DNA of 64,000 nucleotides, taken from NCBI RefSeq assembly GCF_001403875.1, contig NZ_LN884299.1, positions 3,561,674-3,625,673 of the forward strand. Reading direction: 5' to 3'. Below the pieces are notes generated by a model. The model was given only the letters and a program-made list of their open reading frames with translations, had not been told where the DNA came from and made no database searches. This DNA comes from Paenibacillus ihumii. Lineage in GTDB: Bacteria; Bacillota; Bacilli; Paenibacillales; Paenibacillaceae. Positions 1 through 8,646 of this stretch are shown piece after piece. The position numbers and the translations under genes were made by a program. Within the stretch, counting starts at the first letter, position 1, and each line of letters begins with the position of its first letter.

Positions 1-1174
1 GGTAATTACGCCTATCCTCAGCGATACGAAGGACTCGGCGGCGTTTGTTGTACGTGATGAGGCTTTAAAAGCCGCGTTTGAAACGATCGGCAGCGAAGCG
101 GCGGCGATCATCATTCCTGTTCCCGATCATGATGAACATCGAGGTGAAGCAAGGCTTAGCTCCGATCAACTCAAGCAATTGTCACAAAAGCTGAGTGCAA
201 AGAGTACGATAATCTTTAGCTTTGAAGGCTCCGCCGCTGCAGTGCCAGTTGCCTTGTTCAAAGAGGCCCCTGCGGATGCCGGTTTTGAAATCATCATTTC
301 GCAGGCTGAATCGAGCAAAGCTAAATTCGCTGCCAAGGCTGGAGCAGCGGTCATCGGTTCACCGGTCTCTTATGAGGCAAACTGGATTTCGGGAACGTCT
401 AAGCAATCTGTCAGCGTTCCCAGCAGCATTTTCATCAAGCATTCCCTCACGGTTCCCGGCAAAATCGGTGCGAACCAAGCAGGTGTGCTCTATGAGTCCA
501 ATGGGAAAATCGGTCCCGTTGCTTCCGTGGTAAAGGAGCAGGCCGACGGATCAACTATCGTTACAGTCAGCCGTCCGGGGTTCTCCGTGTACGCTGCCGT
601 CGGACGTTCCGTACAGTTCAAGGACATCTCCAGTTCATGGGCAGCATCCGACATTACAGCTCTGGCGAACAAATTCATCATTGAGGGCACCTCGGCAGAG
701 ACGTTCTCGCCAAATAGCAATTTGACGCGAGCCGAGTTCACTTCCCTGCTCGTCCGGTCTCTGGGCCTGAAAGCAAGCGGCTCCGTTGCGTTCTCGGACG
801 TTCCATCTGCGGCCTGGTATGCGAACGATGTTGCAGCTGCATTTGAAGCAGGGCTGGTCCGAGGCACGGGCGGCGATAAATTTTCGCCGAATGCCCATGT
901 AACCCGCCAGGAGCTGAGCGCCATTTTGGCCCGTGCCCTTCAGCTTACAGGCACCGAGTTAAAAGCAAGCAGCCCTTCCCTAAAAGCATACAAAGATGAG
1001 GCCAGCATAGCTGGTTATGCTTTGGATAGCGTTAAGGCGCTTTCTGCGGCAGGCATTATCAGCGGCGACCTTGACGATAATGGCCAGAGCTTCCGGCCTG
1101 CTGCACCGACATCGCGGGAGACGGCCGCCGCTGCGCTTCGCCAATTCCTGCGGTATGCCGGACTGGTTGAATAA
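1..1174 (+). CDS. SLH-domain cell-surface protein, C-terminal part (5' end outside window)
   Basis: The reading frame is open from the window edge (codons in phase with base 2), so only the last ~390 residues are visible. The final ~190 residues hold three S-layer-homology repeats: the first begins FKDISSSWAASDI, the second FSDVPSAAWYANDV, and the third is the diverged AYKDEASIAGYALDSVKAL. SLH domains bind pyruvylated secondary wall polymer and anchor exported proteins to the Gram-positive wall. The ~200 residues before them are a beta-rich segment of the kind often found just upstream of SLH repeats in large Paenibacillus surface proteins; its function cannot be told. Stop TAA at 1172-1174 is followed directly by a strong terminator, so this gene ends its transcript. 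Confidence 0.9.
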   Translation, partial: VITPILSDTKDSAAFVVRDEALKAAFETIGSEAAAIIIPVPDHDEHRGEARLSSDQLKQLSQKLSAKSTIIFSFEGSAAAVPVALFKEAPADAGFEIIISQAESSKAKFAAKAGAAVIGSPVSYEANWISGTSKQSVSVPSSIFIKHSLTVPGKIGANQAGVLYESNGKIGPVASVVKEQADGSTIVTVSRPGFSVYAAVGRSVQFKDISSSWAASDITALANKFIIEGTSAETFSPNSNLTRAEFTSLLVRSLGLKASGSVAFSDVPSAAWYANDVAAAFEAGLVRGTGGDKFSPNAHVTRQELSAILARALQLTGTELKASSPSLKAYKDEASIAGYALDSVKALSAAGIISGDLDDNGQSFRPAAPTSRETAAAALRQFLRYAGLVE

Positions 1175-1185
1175 GCAAAATTATT

Positions 1186-1213
1186 AAAGGAGAGCTTTCG
1201 CTCTCCTTTTTTT
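1186..1213 (+). terminator. Rho-independent terminator after the SLH gene
   Basis: A GGAGAGC-type stem with a short TTCG-containing loop is followed by a seven-T run, 12 bases after the SLH protein stop. Confidence 0.9.
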
Positions 1214-1284
1214 GTATTTTTCAAGCAGTATGAAAGTCTGTATTTAGCACAAACTACATAAAAAATAAAATCCACGGTGACGTC

Positions 1285-2016
1285 ATGACTCTAACCAATT
1301 TAACTGCAATTCTCAAGCTGCTTAGACCGCTATTCCTTATTTGTGTTCTGACAACAGTGGGGATAGCCTTCTGCAGCCGCACCTCTTTCTCCTTCGCAGC
1401 TGCTCTAGAAGACCCTTCACTCCCGATCGTAGCGGATGAAGGATTATATACGATTGAGATCTATCCGCAGTATCATCAACTGATCATACGGGCTCAGGGC
1501 CAGAAATTCAAAACCTATCCCATCGCGGTAGGTAACCCGGCCACACCAACACCCGTCGGGGAATATAAAATCATTTATAAAGGGACCGATTGGGGACCTT
1601 CCTTTGGCCCTCGTTGGCTGGGGTTGAACGTACCTTGGGGAACCTACGGCATTCATGGCACGAATAAGCCTTATTCCATAGGACAGCATTTAAGCCATGG
1701 CTGCATACGGATGCGGAATAGAGACGTACTTGAGCTCTACGACATGATCCCCGTTGGTACCAAAGTTACTATATATGGCCATGTTCTGGGCCATATTAAG
1801 CATGACCCGAGGGCATTAGCCGAGGGAGATGTCGGGGGAGAGGTTCAACTGATTCAATCCCGGCTAAAAAGCGCGGGGTACTTCAACGGAGTTTGCAACG
1901 GCAAATTCCGTGCCGATACAACCGCTGCATTAAAAAAATATCAGCGCGACCATGGCCTCATGCCCAACGGGGTTGTCTCGCTCAAGGTTTATGAATCCCT
2001 CGGACTGCTAGAATAA
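1285..2016 (+). CDS. L,D-transpeptidase (YkuD) with peptidoglycan-binding domain
   Basis: 243 residues. A hydrophobic N-terminal export segment (about residues 8-40, ending near AAA) is followed by a YkuD catalytic domain (about 53-167) and a C-terminal peptidoglycan-binding domain (about 178-243, with LIQSRLKSAGYFNG and ALKKYQRDHGL). The catalytic signature is intact: His124, then SHGCIRMRN with His138 and the nucleophile Cys140. The family forms 3-3 peptide cross-links in peptidoglycan or attaches wall proteins outside the membrane. In most Bacillus YkuD proteins the binding domain is an N-terminal LysM; here a PG_binding_1 domain lies at the C-terminus. It stands alone between a terminator and a repeat-rich spacer. 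The ribosome site upstream of the ATG (GGTGA) is weak and close. Confidence 0.9.
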   Translation: MTLTNLTAILKLLRPLFLICVLTTVGIAFCSRTSFSFAAALEDPSLPIVADEGLYTIEIYPQYHQLIIRAQGQKFKTYPIAVGNPATPTPVGEYKIIYKGTDWGPSFGPRWLGLNVPWGTYGIHGTNKPYSIGQHLSHGCIRMRNRDVLELYDMIPVGTKVTIYGHVLGHIKHDPRALAEGDVGGEVQLIQSRLKSAGYFNGVCNGKFRADTTAALKKYQRDHGLMPNGVVSLKVYESLGLLE

Positions 2017-2103
2017 TGTATATTGCAATAACGTAACGCTTGCTGTGCCCGCCCTGTGCACTCAGGATACGTGCCGCTGTTGGCGCCGTTCCGCCTATTG
2101 AAC

Positions 2104-2290
2104 TCTAACGGACCCAGAAGCCGCTATTCTCCCGGAAAACACTTGAATTGATCCCCTAACGGACCGTAGATCACTTATTTAGTGAAAATCACCAAAAATT
2201 CAAGGTGTTTTCTCTAAATAGATGATCGTATGTCCGTTAGCTCAGCGTTTTATAATATTTTGCCCAAATAGCGGAACCTGTGTCCGATAA
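2104..2290. repeat. Cluster of four ~25-bp intergenic repeat units in opposing orientation
   Basis: Two units beginning CTAACGGAC (2104 and 2156) face two units ending GTCCGTTAG or GTCCGATA (2215-2240, 2266-2290). Units 2156-2193 and 2204-2240 form a long imperfect hairpin with a ~10-base loop. The variable centre carries a CGCTATT or AAATAG core. This looks like a dispersed palindromic intergenic repeat family; no coding potential is seen. Confidence 0.75.
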
Positions 2291-2384
2291 ATTTACTTAG
2301 ATCCCCGACGTTCTGCTAATGGCTACGCTAGCCAACATCTAATCGCTATGCTGGCCAGCGTCTAGTCACTTCATAAGTGGGATA

Positions 2385-2441
2385 GTGCCTGACTCAACAA
2401 CCACGGTAATACGGCAGAGCAACTAGTGTCAGGTTAGGCAC
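2385..2441. repeat. Inverted repeat GTGCCTGAC / GTCAGGTTAGGCAC
   Basis: The arms at 2385-2393 and 2428-2441 are complementary apart from five extra bases in the right arm. They lie in the 450-bp gene-free stretch 2017-2466, which otherwise holds only the repeat cluster at 2104-2290 and short imperfect repeats such as GCTACGCTAGCC / GCTATGCTGGCC near 2322-2356. The sequence recalls REP-like palindromes, but no RAYT transposase is nearby. Confidence 0.5.
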
Positions 2442-2466
2442 AGCAATGATATCCGCTACATAAGTC

Positions 2467-5010
2467 TTATACAATGAAGTCCTTCATCGAGCTGACCGTT
2501 AACGCACCCGGCTTGCCTTGAGTGAATGCCTCCTCGCCGGAGCTGCGGCGATAGAAGGTAACGGTGTGCGGCACGCCGGGAATAAGATCGAAGAAGTTAT
2601 CGGAGAATATCCCCTCTTCTTCTGTGGACAGCCACACCTGCCTTGCTAGAGCATCCGTCCGGAGCATAAAGGATGTACCTTCGCTGCCCGGAACTTCCTC
2701 GACCGTAATGGAAGCCTCCGGCCAATCGATTTCGCGGAACGTCTCAAAATAGTATGGCTTACTATCCAGAGTTGCGCCATCCTCTTCCAACTGAGCCAGC
2801 AAGACTACGCGCTTCGGATCATGACCTCCCAGCCACTCGCTGGTTTGAACCCGAAGCACGACGTCCGCGGCGTCCGCACCGACAGCTGCCTCCTGGCTCA
2901 TTTCATGCAGCAGCCTGCCGGCGAAATCGTACAGGCGCAGCCTCAGCACGCCAGCAAATGGCCCACGCCGGTCGGAAACCAGATGAACCGCCACTTCGCC
3001 ATCCTTCGTATCATCGATCGAAATCATAACATCCCGGAAGCTCCGGCGTACTGTGTACTGCAAAGCCTTCCATCGTCCATAATAGTCCATGCCCGCCCAG
3101 GAAGCGACCGGCCAGCAGTCGTTCATCTGCCAATACAGCGTACCCATGCAATAAGGCTTGTTTCGGCGGTGTGCCTCAATAGCCGTCTGGATCGCCTGCG
3201 CTTGCAATAATTGGCTCATGTACAGAAACGACTTGAAATCCCGCGGCTCCGGCAAGTATTGGCTCATATATTCCTTGATCAGCTGATTGCCTCTTCCATT
3301 CTTCTGGTGAGCGAGCATGACCTTGGATTCCAGCTCCAATTGATCTTCTGTGGCATACTTCAACACCGTTCTAAGCTCAGGAAAGGATTGGAAGCCGTAT
3401 TCGCTCATAAAGCGGCCAATTTTTTGGTTGTAATTGTCAAACGGCTCTACCGCATGCCATACCCCCCAATAATGCACATCTCCTTCGCCCGTAATCTGGG
3501 TAGCATGCTGATTCTCATCCCCCGTCAAGCTGCGCAGGGGAGAAGACGGCCAATAGTCGGTGCCGGGCGCCCATTTCTGGACGGCCTCAGGAAGGATGCG
3601 ATGGAACACAGCTTCATAATCCGCCCAAATTTTATCCCTGAGCTTCGCGCTGTCGTATTTCTCCTTCCAGCCCCAGCCTGTATTCCATGCATAGTGCGCC
3701 CAGGCCGAATCGATCTCGTTATTGCCGCACCATAAAGCGATTGAAGGGTGATTCCGCAGACGCCTTATGTTGTATTCCGCCTCAGCGGCCACGCTGCTCA
3801 GGAAGGCCTCGTCTCCGGGGTACATACTGCAGGCAAACATGAAGTCCTGCCACACCAGCAGCCCATACTCATCGCATAGCTCATAGAATGCGTCTTCTTC
3901 ATAAATGCCTCCGCCCCACACGCGCAGCATGTTCATATTGCTCTCCGCCGCAGAGGCGATCTCATGACGGTAGCGCTCCCGCGTTACCTCTGTCGTAAAG
4001 CTGTCATTCGGAATGTGATTAGCACCTTTCATAAACACCCGGACACCGTTCAGTCTGAAATAAAACGATGCCCCCGCCTGATCCTTTTCTCGAACCAGCT
4101 CAATGCTGCGCAGGCCCGTTCTTACAGCCCGCTCAGATACGATCTCCTCACCTTGCTGCAAAGCCGCATGAAAAGTGTACATCGATGGCGAGCCGAGTCC
4201 CCGGCACCACCATAGCCTCGGAGCTGCGATTTCCATATCCAGCGTCAAAGTCTGCAGACCAGGCTTTAACGCCACTTCTTGCTCCCAGCTCATTTCCTCT
4301 GTGCCGACACGCAGCCGGCCCTGCCAGCTGGACACAGCCTCTACTTCAACGACGGCCGTCAGCCTAGCCTTGTCAAGGTTTACCTCATCCTGGCGAATAT
4401 ACAAATCCCGGATTATCGGAGCCGACCAGCCTTCCAGGCGAACCTCCCGCCAGATACCGCTGGTCACAAAGCGAGGCCCCCAGTCCCAGCCGTAGTGATA
4501 TGGCGCCTTCCGTGCAAAAATACTGACCCTGCGCTCGCCAAGACCGCCCAATTCCGATTGGTCATTCGTAGCCGGCAGATCATGCCCCAGCTTTTCAAGC
4601 TTCGGCAAATCCTCCTCAATCGGCGAACGGAACCGGACGAGCACCTCGTTACTTCCCGCTTGCAGCAGCTCCTGCACATCCACCCGCCAGGCTCTGAACA
4701 TATTGTCAGCCGACAGCACATGTTTCCCGTTCACATAAACGTCCGCATAGGTATCCAGCCCATCGAAAACGAGCTCAATCCGGCGCAGCTCCCTCCAGCG
4801 GCTAGACAGCTCAAAACTAGATTTATATTCCCAATCCTTCTTATCAATCCACTGCAAATCATGCTCATTCGTTCCGAAGAACGGATCCGGAATCAAGCCA
4901 TGCCGCAGCAAATCGGTATGTACCGTCCCCGGAACCTCGGCGCTATGCCAGTCCGTCTCATCGCATGCTTTGAAGCTCCACTGATTTAATACCTGCTGTT
5001 GAATGATCAT
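2467..5010 (-). CDS. Beta-mannosidase, glycoside hydrolase family 2
   Basis: 847 residues, the usual size for bacterial GH2 beta-mannosidases. It removes terminal beta-mannose from manno-oligosaccharides. The N-terminal half has the galactose-binding-like and immunoglobulin-like domains of GH2; the TIM barrel carries the acid/base in WCGNNEID (Glu432) and the nucleophile in MSEYGFQS (Glu537). MLRVWGGGIYE and LLVWQDFMFAC are typical of beta-mannosidase rather than beta-galactosidase or glucuronidase. No signal peptide, so cytoplasmic. The ATG at 5010 is chosen because GGAGGG lies 3-4 bases upstream in ctccatc-aagcc context; an upstream extension of 14 codons lacks this. It is divergent from a sugar importer across a 321-bp region containing a cre site, so transporter and hydrolase probably act on the same mannose-containing oligosaccharide. 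Confidence 0.92.
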   Translation of the reverse strand: MIIQQQVLNQWSFKACDETDWHSAEVPGTVHTDLLRHGLIPDPFFGTNEHDLQWIDKKDWEYKSSFELSSRWRELRRIELVFDGLDTYADVYVNGKHVLSADNMFRAWRVDVQELLQAGSNEVLVRFRSPIEEDLPKLEKLGHDLPATNDQSELGGLGERRVSIFARKAPYHYGWDWGPRFVTSGIWREVRLEGWSAPIIRDLYIRQDEVNLDKARLTAVVEVEAVSSWQGRLRVGTEEMSWEQEVALKPGLQTLTLDMEIAAPRLWWCRGLGSPSMYTFHAALQQGEEIVSERAVRTGLRSIELVREKDQAGASFYFRLNGVRVFMKGANHIPNDSFTTEVTRERYRHEIASAAESNMNMLRVWGGGIYEEDAFYELCDEYGLLVWQDFMFACSMYPGDEAFLSSVAAEAEYNIRRLRNHPSIALWCGNNEIDSAWAHYAWNTGWGWKEKYDSAKLRDKIWADYEAVFHRILPEAVQKWAPGTDYWPSSPLRSLTGDENQHATQITGEGDVHYWGVWHAVEPFDNYNQKIGRFMSEYGFQSFPELRTVLKYATEDQLELESKVMLAHQKNGRGNQLIKEYMSQYLPEPRDFKSFLYMSQLLQAQAIQTAIEAHRRNKPYCMGTLYWQMNDCWPVASWAGMDYYGRWKALQYTVRRSFRDVMISIDDTKDGEVAVHLVSDRRGPFAGVLRLRLYDFAGRLLHEMSQEAAVGADAADVVLRVQTSEWLGGHDPKRVVLLAQLEEDGATLDSKPYYFETFREIDWPEASITVEEVPGSEGTSFMLRTDALARQVWLSTEEEGIFSDNFFDLIPGVPHTVTFYRRSSGEEAFTQGKPGALTVSSMKDFIV

Positions 5011-5331
5011 AAGCCCTCCATCAAATAACACATTAGTTTTCAGTAACCACATTGAAAGAAAACAAACAACATAAAGCCTAATTCATCCAAGCTTCTCTTT
5101 CTTTCACTTGAATTATAATTTATTATATTACATCATCAATATAATTTGTTATCATTTTGTTATATAATTTACAAAACAAATAATCCCGTCTAATAACCTT
5201 CCCAACCCAATCCGATAACAAGCTAATTAAAGACAATAAATAACAAACCAGTACATTTAAAGTGAAATGACAAAACTATACAATCAAACTGTAAGCGCTA
5301 TCAAAATAAGTATAAAAGGGGCGACACAAGG
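5011..5331. other. Divergent AT-rich regulatory region between mannosidase and importer
   Basis: About 320 bases without a gene, very AT-rich around 5110-5260 with several TATAAT-like and TTGTTAT tracts, so individual -35/-10 pairs are not assigned. It must carry the promoters for both the minus-strand beta-mannosidase and the plus-strand ABC operon. A clear cre match lies at 5290-5303. Confidence 0.6.
5290..5303 (+). promoter_or_regulatory. Catabolite-responsive element (CcpA operator) candidate
   Basis: TGTAAGCGCTATCA fits the cre consensus TGNAANCGNWNNCW at every fixed position. It sits 29 bases before the start codon of the importer's binding protein, a position where CcpA would repress transcription when preferred sugars are present. 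The match is seen directly; regulation is inferred. Confidence 0.75.
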
Positions 5332-6660
5332 ATGAAAAAGAAAGGCCTACTCATCGCATTCATGATGGTTTTTGCGCTAACCGCAGCTCTAACAGGCTGC
5401 AGCGGCAGCAAGGGTAACGCCGGAAATGGCGGAGACCCTGGTAATAACAACGGTTCTTCTAGCGCCGCAGAACAAAACACAACCGATCAAGGAGCTTCCG
5501 GCAAACTGAGCGGGAAGGTTACCTTCCTAACCAACCGGACAGACATGATCGGCAAGGAGTATGATGACTACGTCAAGCGCTTCAACGAGAAATATCCCGA
5601 CATCCTGATCGAATTTGAAGCTAGCCAGACGGACTATAACCAGCAAATCAAAGTCCGCATGGCCAGCGGCGAGCTGCCGGATCTGATGTTCATCCCGGAT
5701 ATTCCGAACTCGGATTTGCCGAAATATTTTGCTCCGCTCGATGATCTGGAGTTAAGCGCAGAGGTCACCTTCAAGGATTTCAAGTCCTACGACGGCAAGC
5801 TGTACGGAATTACGACGGGCAACTCCACATCAGGCATCGTATATAACAAAAAAGCCTTCGCCGATGCGGGAATTACCGAAATCCCCAGAACATGGGATGA
5901 ATTTCTCGCCGCCTGCGAGAAGCTGAAGCAAAACGGCGTCATTCCGCTTTCCTCCAACTTCAAGGATAAATGGCCGCTGGGGAATTGGGTCTATGATTTG
6001 CCGAGAGTCATCGAGAACAATAAGAACTTTCCCAACGAAAGGCTGGATATGGAAGCTCCTTTCTCCATGGACAACGGATACGGCAAGGCGATGTCTTTGC
6101 TGAGAACGCTCGCCGAGAAGGACTATCTGGAGAAGGACATTAACTCCACCAATTGGGAGCAATCCAAGAAGGATGTGGCGAACGGCAAAATGGGCATGTA
6201 CTTCCTTGGCAATTGGGTTATCAACCAGGTGATTGGCGTGGGCGCCGAGTCGGATAACATCGGATTTTTCCCGCTTCCATTCGACAACTCTGGGGAGATC
6301 AGAGCAGGCTTGAACCCGGACTTCTTCTACGCCGTCAACAAAGACAGCAAGAATCTGGAAGCCACCAAGGCATTCCTGACCTGGATGCTGGAGGATTCCG
6401 GCTACGAGGATTTTGCGGGCTTCATTTCGCCGCTGGAGGGCCGCGAGTCCAAGCTGACCCAGCTCGCCGAATTCCAGGCCACCGGGGTAGAGCTGCAAGA
6501 GGGTACGCCGGATGATCCGAGGGTCATCGAAATTTCCAACAAGGCGCAAATCGATCTGCCGGCCATCGCCCAGGAGTTCGTGCTGGCGAAGGATCCGCAA
6601 GCCGTGCTTGATAAATGGAATAAAGCGTGGGCCAAAGCAAAGAAAGACCTCGGTTATTAA
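5332..6660 (+). CDS. ABC sugar transporter substrate-binding lipoprotein (CUT1)
   Basis: 442 residues. Lipoprotein signal peptide with lipobox LTGCS (Cys about residue 23), a Gly/Asn/Ser-rich linker to about residue 60, then a type-1 extracellular solute-binding domain (VTFLTNRTDMIGKEYDDYVKRF onward is typical in pattern; GMYFLGNWVINQ lies in the second lobe). It captures an oligosaccharide outside the membrane and delivers it to the two permeases downstream. Starts just after an AAGG ribosome site, 29 bases past the cre site. First gene of the order binding protein, permease, permease, YesM, YesN. The divergent beta-mannosidase suggests a mannose-containing ligand, which is inference. No ATPase is encoded; CUT1 systems of this group normally borrow a shared MsmX-type ATPase. 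Confidence 0.93.
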   Translation: MKKKGLLIAFMMVFALTAALTGCSGSKGNAGNGGDPGNNNGSSSAAEQNTTDQGASGKLSGKVTFLTNRTDMIGKEYDDYVKRFNEKYPDILIEFEASQTDYNQQIKVRMASGELPDLMFIPDIPNSDLPKYFAPLDDLELSAEVTFKDFKSYDGKLYGITTGNSTSGIVYNKKAFADAGITEIPRTWDEFLAACEKLKQNGVIPLSSNFKDKWPLGNWVYDLPRVIENNKNFPNERLDMEAPFSMDNGYGKAMSLLRTLAEKDYLEKDINSTNWEQSKKDVANGKMGMYFLGNWVINQVIGVGAESDNIGFFPLPFDNSGEIRAGLNPDFFYAVNKDSKNLEATKAFLTWMLEDSGYEDFAGFISPLEGRESKLTQLAEFQATGVELQEGTPDDPRVIEISNKAQIDLPAIAQEFVLAKDPQAVLDKWNKAWAKAKKDLGY

Positions 6661-6686
6661 ATGGCGTTGCCTTGAACTTCAAGGTA

Positions 6687-6807
6687 CATCGAGATATATC
6701 ACTGTTCATCACACATGCAACGCAGTACATTGAGATGCATCACTGTTCATCGCACATGCAACGCAGTACATCAAGCTGAATCACAGTTCACACAGTGCAA
6801 CGCAGTA
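6687..6807 (+). repeat. Three tandem ~41-bp repeats in the binding-protein/permease spacer
   Basis: Units begin at 6687, 6728 and 6769 with CATYRAG and end with GCAACGCAGTA; the third is 39 bp. They lengthen the gap between the binding-protein and permease genes to 228 bases. The frame stays open through them into the permease, but no ribosome site supports an upstream start. Confidence 0.85.
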
Positions 6808-6814
6808 CATCACG

Positions 6815-6850
6815 CAAAATGGGTTATCGGTCAGGCGATAATCCATTTTG
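6815..6850 (+). promoter_or_regulatory. Stem-loop between binding-protein and permease genes
   Basis: Arms 6815-6828 and 6837-6850 pair over 14 bases with one mismatch around an 8-base loop, and the 3' arm ends in TTTTG. It may act as a partial terminator or as a 3' stabiliser giving more binding protein than permease, as is common in ABC operons. Confidence 0.7.
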
Positions 6851-6888
6851 CTGTCAATACAGCGGATAGAAAGAAGGGATTTTCGGGC

Positions 6889-7785
6889 ATGTTTGGAACC
6901 TTATCATACAAAACGCAGAAAAATATAATCATCTTTTCCTTTTTACTGATTCCGGTCGCGCTCCTGCTGCTCTTCACCTACTATCCAGCCCTCAAGCTGG
7001 TCTGGTTCAGCTTCACCGACTGGGACGGCTACAGCCCGGAGAAACCATGGGTGGGGCTCGACAACTACAAGGAAGTTTTCTCTAACCCGGATATATTCGG
7101 GGTGTTTACCCATAACTTCGCTTATTTTGTCATGGGGATTGTCCAGAACATTGTGGCGATTTATTTCGCCGTCCTCTTGAACGGCAGGCTGCGCGGAAGG
7201 AACGTGTTCCGGCTGCTGCTCTTCCTCCCCTACATCATGAACGGTGTCGCCGTCGCCTTCATGTTCGGTTACGTGTTCGATACGACGCAAGGCTCGCTCA
7301 ATCTGCTGCTGCAGGCTGTGGGACTGACCAGCCTTGGTGAGACCAGCTGGCTCGGGACGCCCGGCTTGGTCAACTACTCTTTGGCCTCCACGGGACTATG
7401 GCGGTTCATGGGCTATAACATGGTTATTTACATCGCTTCCCTGCAGGCGATCCCGCGGGACATTTATGAGGCGGCAAAAATAGACGGCGCCAACGCCTGG
7501 CAGACCTTCTGGCGGATTACTCTGCCCAACATGAAGCCCGTCATCCAGCTGAATCTGTTCCTCACCGTCACCGGGGCTCTTGAGGTCTTCGATCTGCCCT
7601 TCGTGCTCACCAAAGGCGGACCAGCCGGAGCGTCGCAGACCTACGTGCAGCGCGTCGTAGAGACGGCATTCGCTTATAATCATTACGGCCTGGCTTCAGC
7701 CATGAGCATCATCCTGCTGTTCTTCGTCATTATCGTCGTCGGCCTTCAGCAATTCGTGCTAAGCAGAGGAGGGAGCGGAAAATGA
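6889..7785 (+). CDS. ABC sugar transporter permease, MalF/UgpA type
   Basis: 298 residues with six predicted membrane helices, the first in IIIFSFLLIPVALLLLF. The cytoplasmic EAA loop (EAAKIDGANAWQ) near residue 190 is the ATPase contact typical of CUT1 permeases. The ATG at 6889 is chosen because AGAAGGG precedes it by about ten bases; the open frame upstream is repeat DNA. It pairs with the next permease, with which it overlaps by four bases (ATGA), so translation is probably coupled. Confidence 0.93.
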   Translation: MFGTLSYKTQKNIIIFSFLLIPVALLLLFTYYPALKLVWFSFTDWDGYSPEKPWVGLDNYKEVFSNPDIFGVFTHNFAYFVMGIVQNIVAIYFAVLLNGRLRGRNVFRLLLFLPYIMNGVAVAFMFGYVFDTTQGSLNLLLQAVGLTSLGETSWLGTPGLVNYSLASTGLWRFMGYNMVIYIASLQAIPRDIYEAAKIDGANAWQTFWRITLPNMKPVIQLNLFLTVTGALEVFDLPFVLTKGGPAGASQTYVQRVVETAFAYNHYGLASAMSIILLFFVIIVVGLQQFVLSRGGSGK

Positions 7786-8615
7786 ACAGCAAAAAGTTCA
7801 CCGGAATAGACATTATCAAATACTTGTCCCTGCTGATCGGCGTATTTGTCGTCCTGTTCCCTCCCTATGTCATCATCGTCAACTCCTTTAAATCCAGCGA
7901 TGAATTCAATACGGCGAGCACGATGGCGCTGCCTGACAGCTTTCTTAACTTCGATAATTTTAAAATCGTATTCGAACGGGGCGGGCTGCTGACCGGCTTC
8001 ACCAATACGCTGATTATTATTTGCATCGCACTCATCTTTAATATTATTTTTGGCACCATGGTCGCTTACGTGCTGGGCAGATTTACTTTCAAACTAAAAA
8101 AAGCGGTATTCGGCGCCTACCTGTTTGCTACGGTCATTCCCAGCATCACCACCCAGGTCGCTACATTCGGAATCATTAAACAGCTGGGTCTATATAATAC
8201 GCTGGGGGCACCAATCATCCTGTATATCGGAGCCGACGTGATTCAAATCATTCTGTACCTGCAATTCATTCGCAACATTCCGGTCGATCTCGACGAGAAT
8301 GCCATGGCGGAAGGAGCATCTTTGTTCCGGATTTACCGTTCGATTATTTTTCCGCTGCTGACCCCGGCCACAGCAACCCTTGTCATCCTGAAATCGATCA
8401 GCATTTATAACGACATGTACACGCCATATCTGTATATGCCGAAGCAGAGCCTCGGCGTGGTTACCACGGTGCTCATGCGCTTCCAAGGCGTAAACATCGC
8501 CGATTGGAACCTGATTAGTGCGGCGATATTATTGATTTTACTGCCGACCGTCATCTTGTACTTCGTGCTTCAGAAATATATTTTTGAAGGCGTGACCAGC
8601 GGTGCGGTAAAATAA
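7782..8615 (+). CDS. ABC sugar transporter permease, MalG/UgpE type
   Basis: 277 residues, six membrane helices, with the EAA-like loop ENAMAEGASLFRIYRSI around residue 170. It is the second half of the membrane channel for the importer beginning at 5332. The first helix is in LSLLIGVFVVLFPPYVII. The C-terminus KYIFEGVTSGAVK is the family's usual ending. The start ATG overlaps the previous stop. The gene is followed after 31 bases by the sensor kinase, suggesting one transcript for transport and sensing. Confidence 0.93.
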   Translation: MNSKKFTGIDIIKYLSLLIGVFVVLFPPYVIIVNSFKSSDEFNTASTMALPDSFLNFDNFKIVFERGGLLTGFTNTLIIICIALIFNIIFGTMVAYVLGRFTFKLKKAVFGAYLFATVIPSITTQVATFGIIKQLGLYNTLGAPIILYIGADVIQIILYLQFIRNIPVDLDENAMAEGASLFRIYRSIIFPLLTPATATLVILKSISIYNDMYTPYLYMPKQSLGVVTTVLMRFQGVNIADWNLISAAILLILLPTVILYFVLQKYIFEGVTSGAVK

Positions 8616-8646
8616 CCGGCATTTTCTGCAGGAGGGACGGCAGCCT

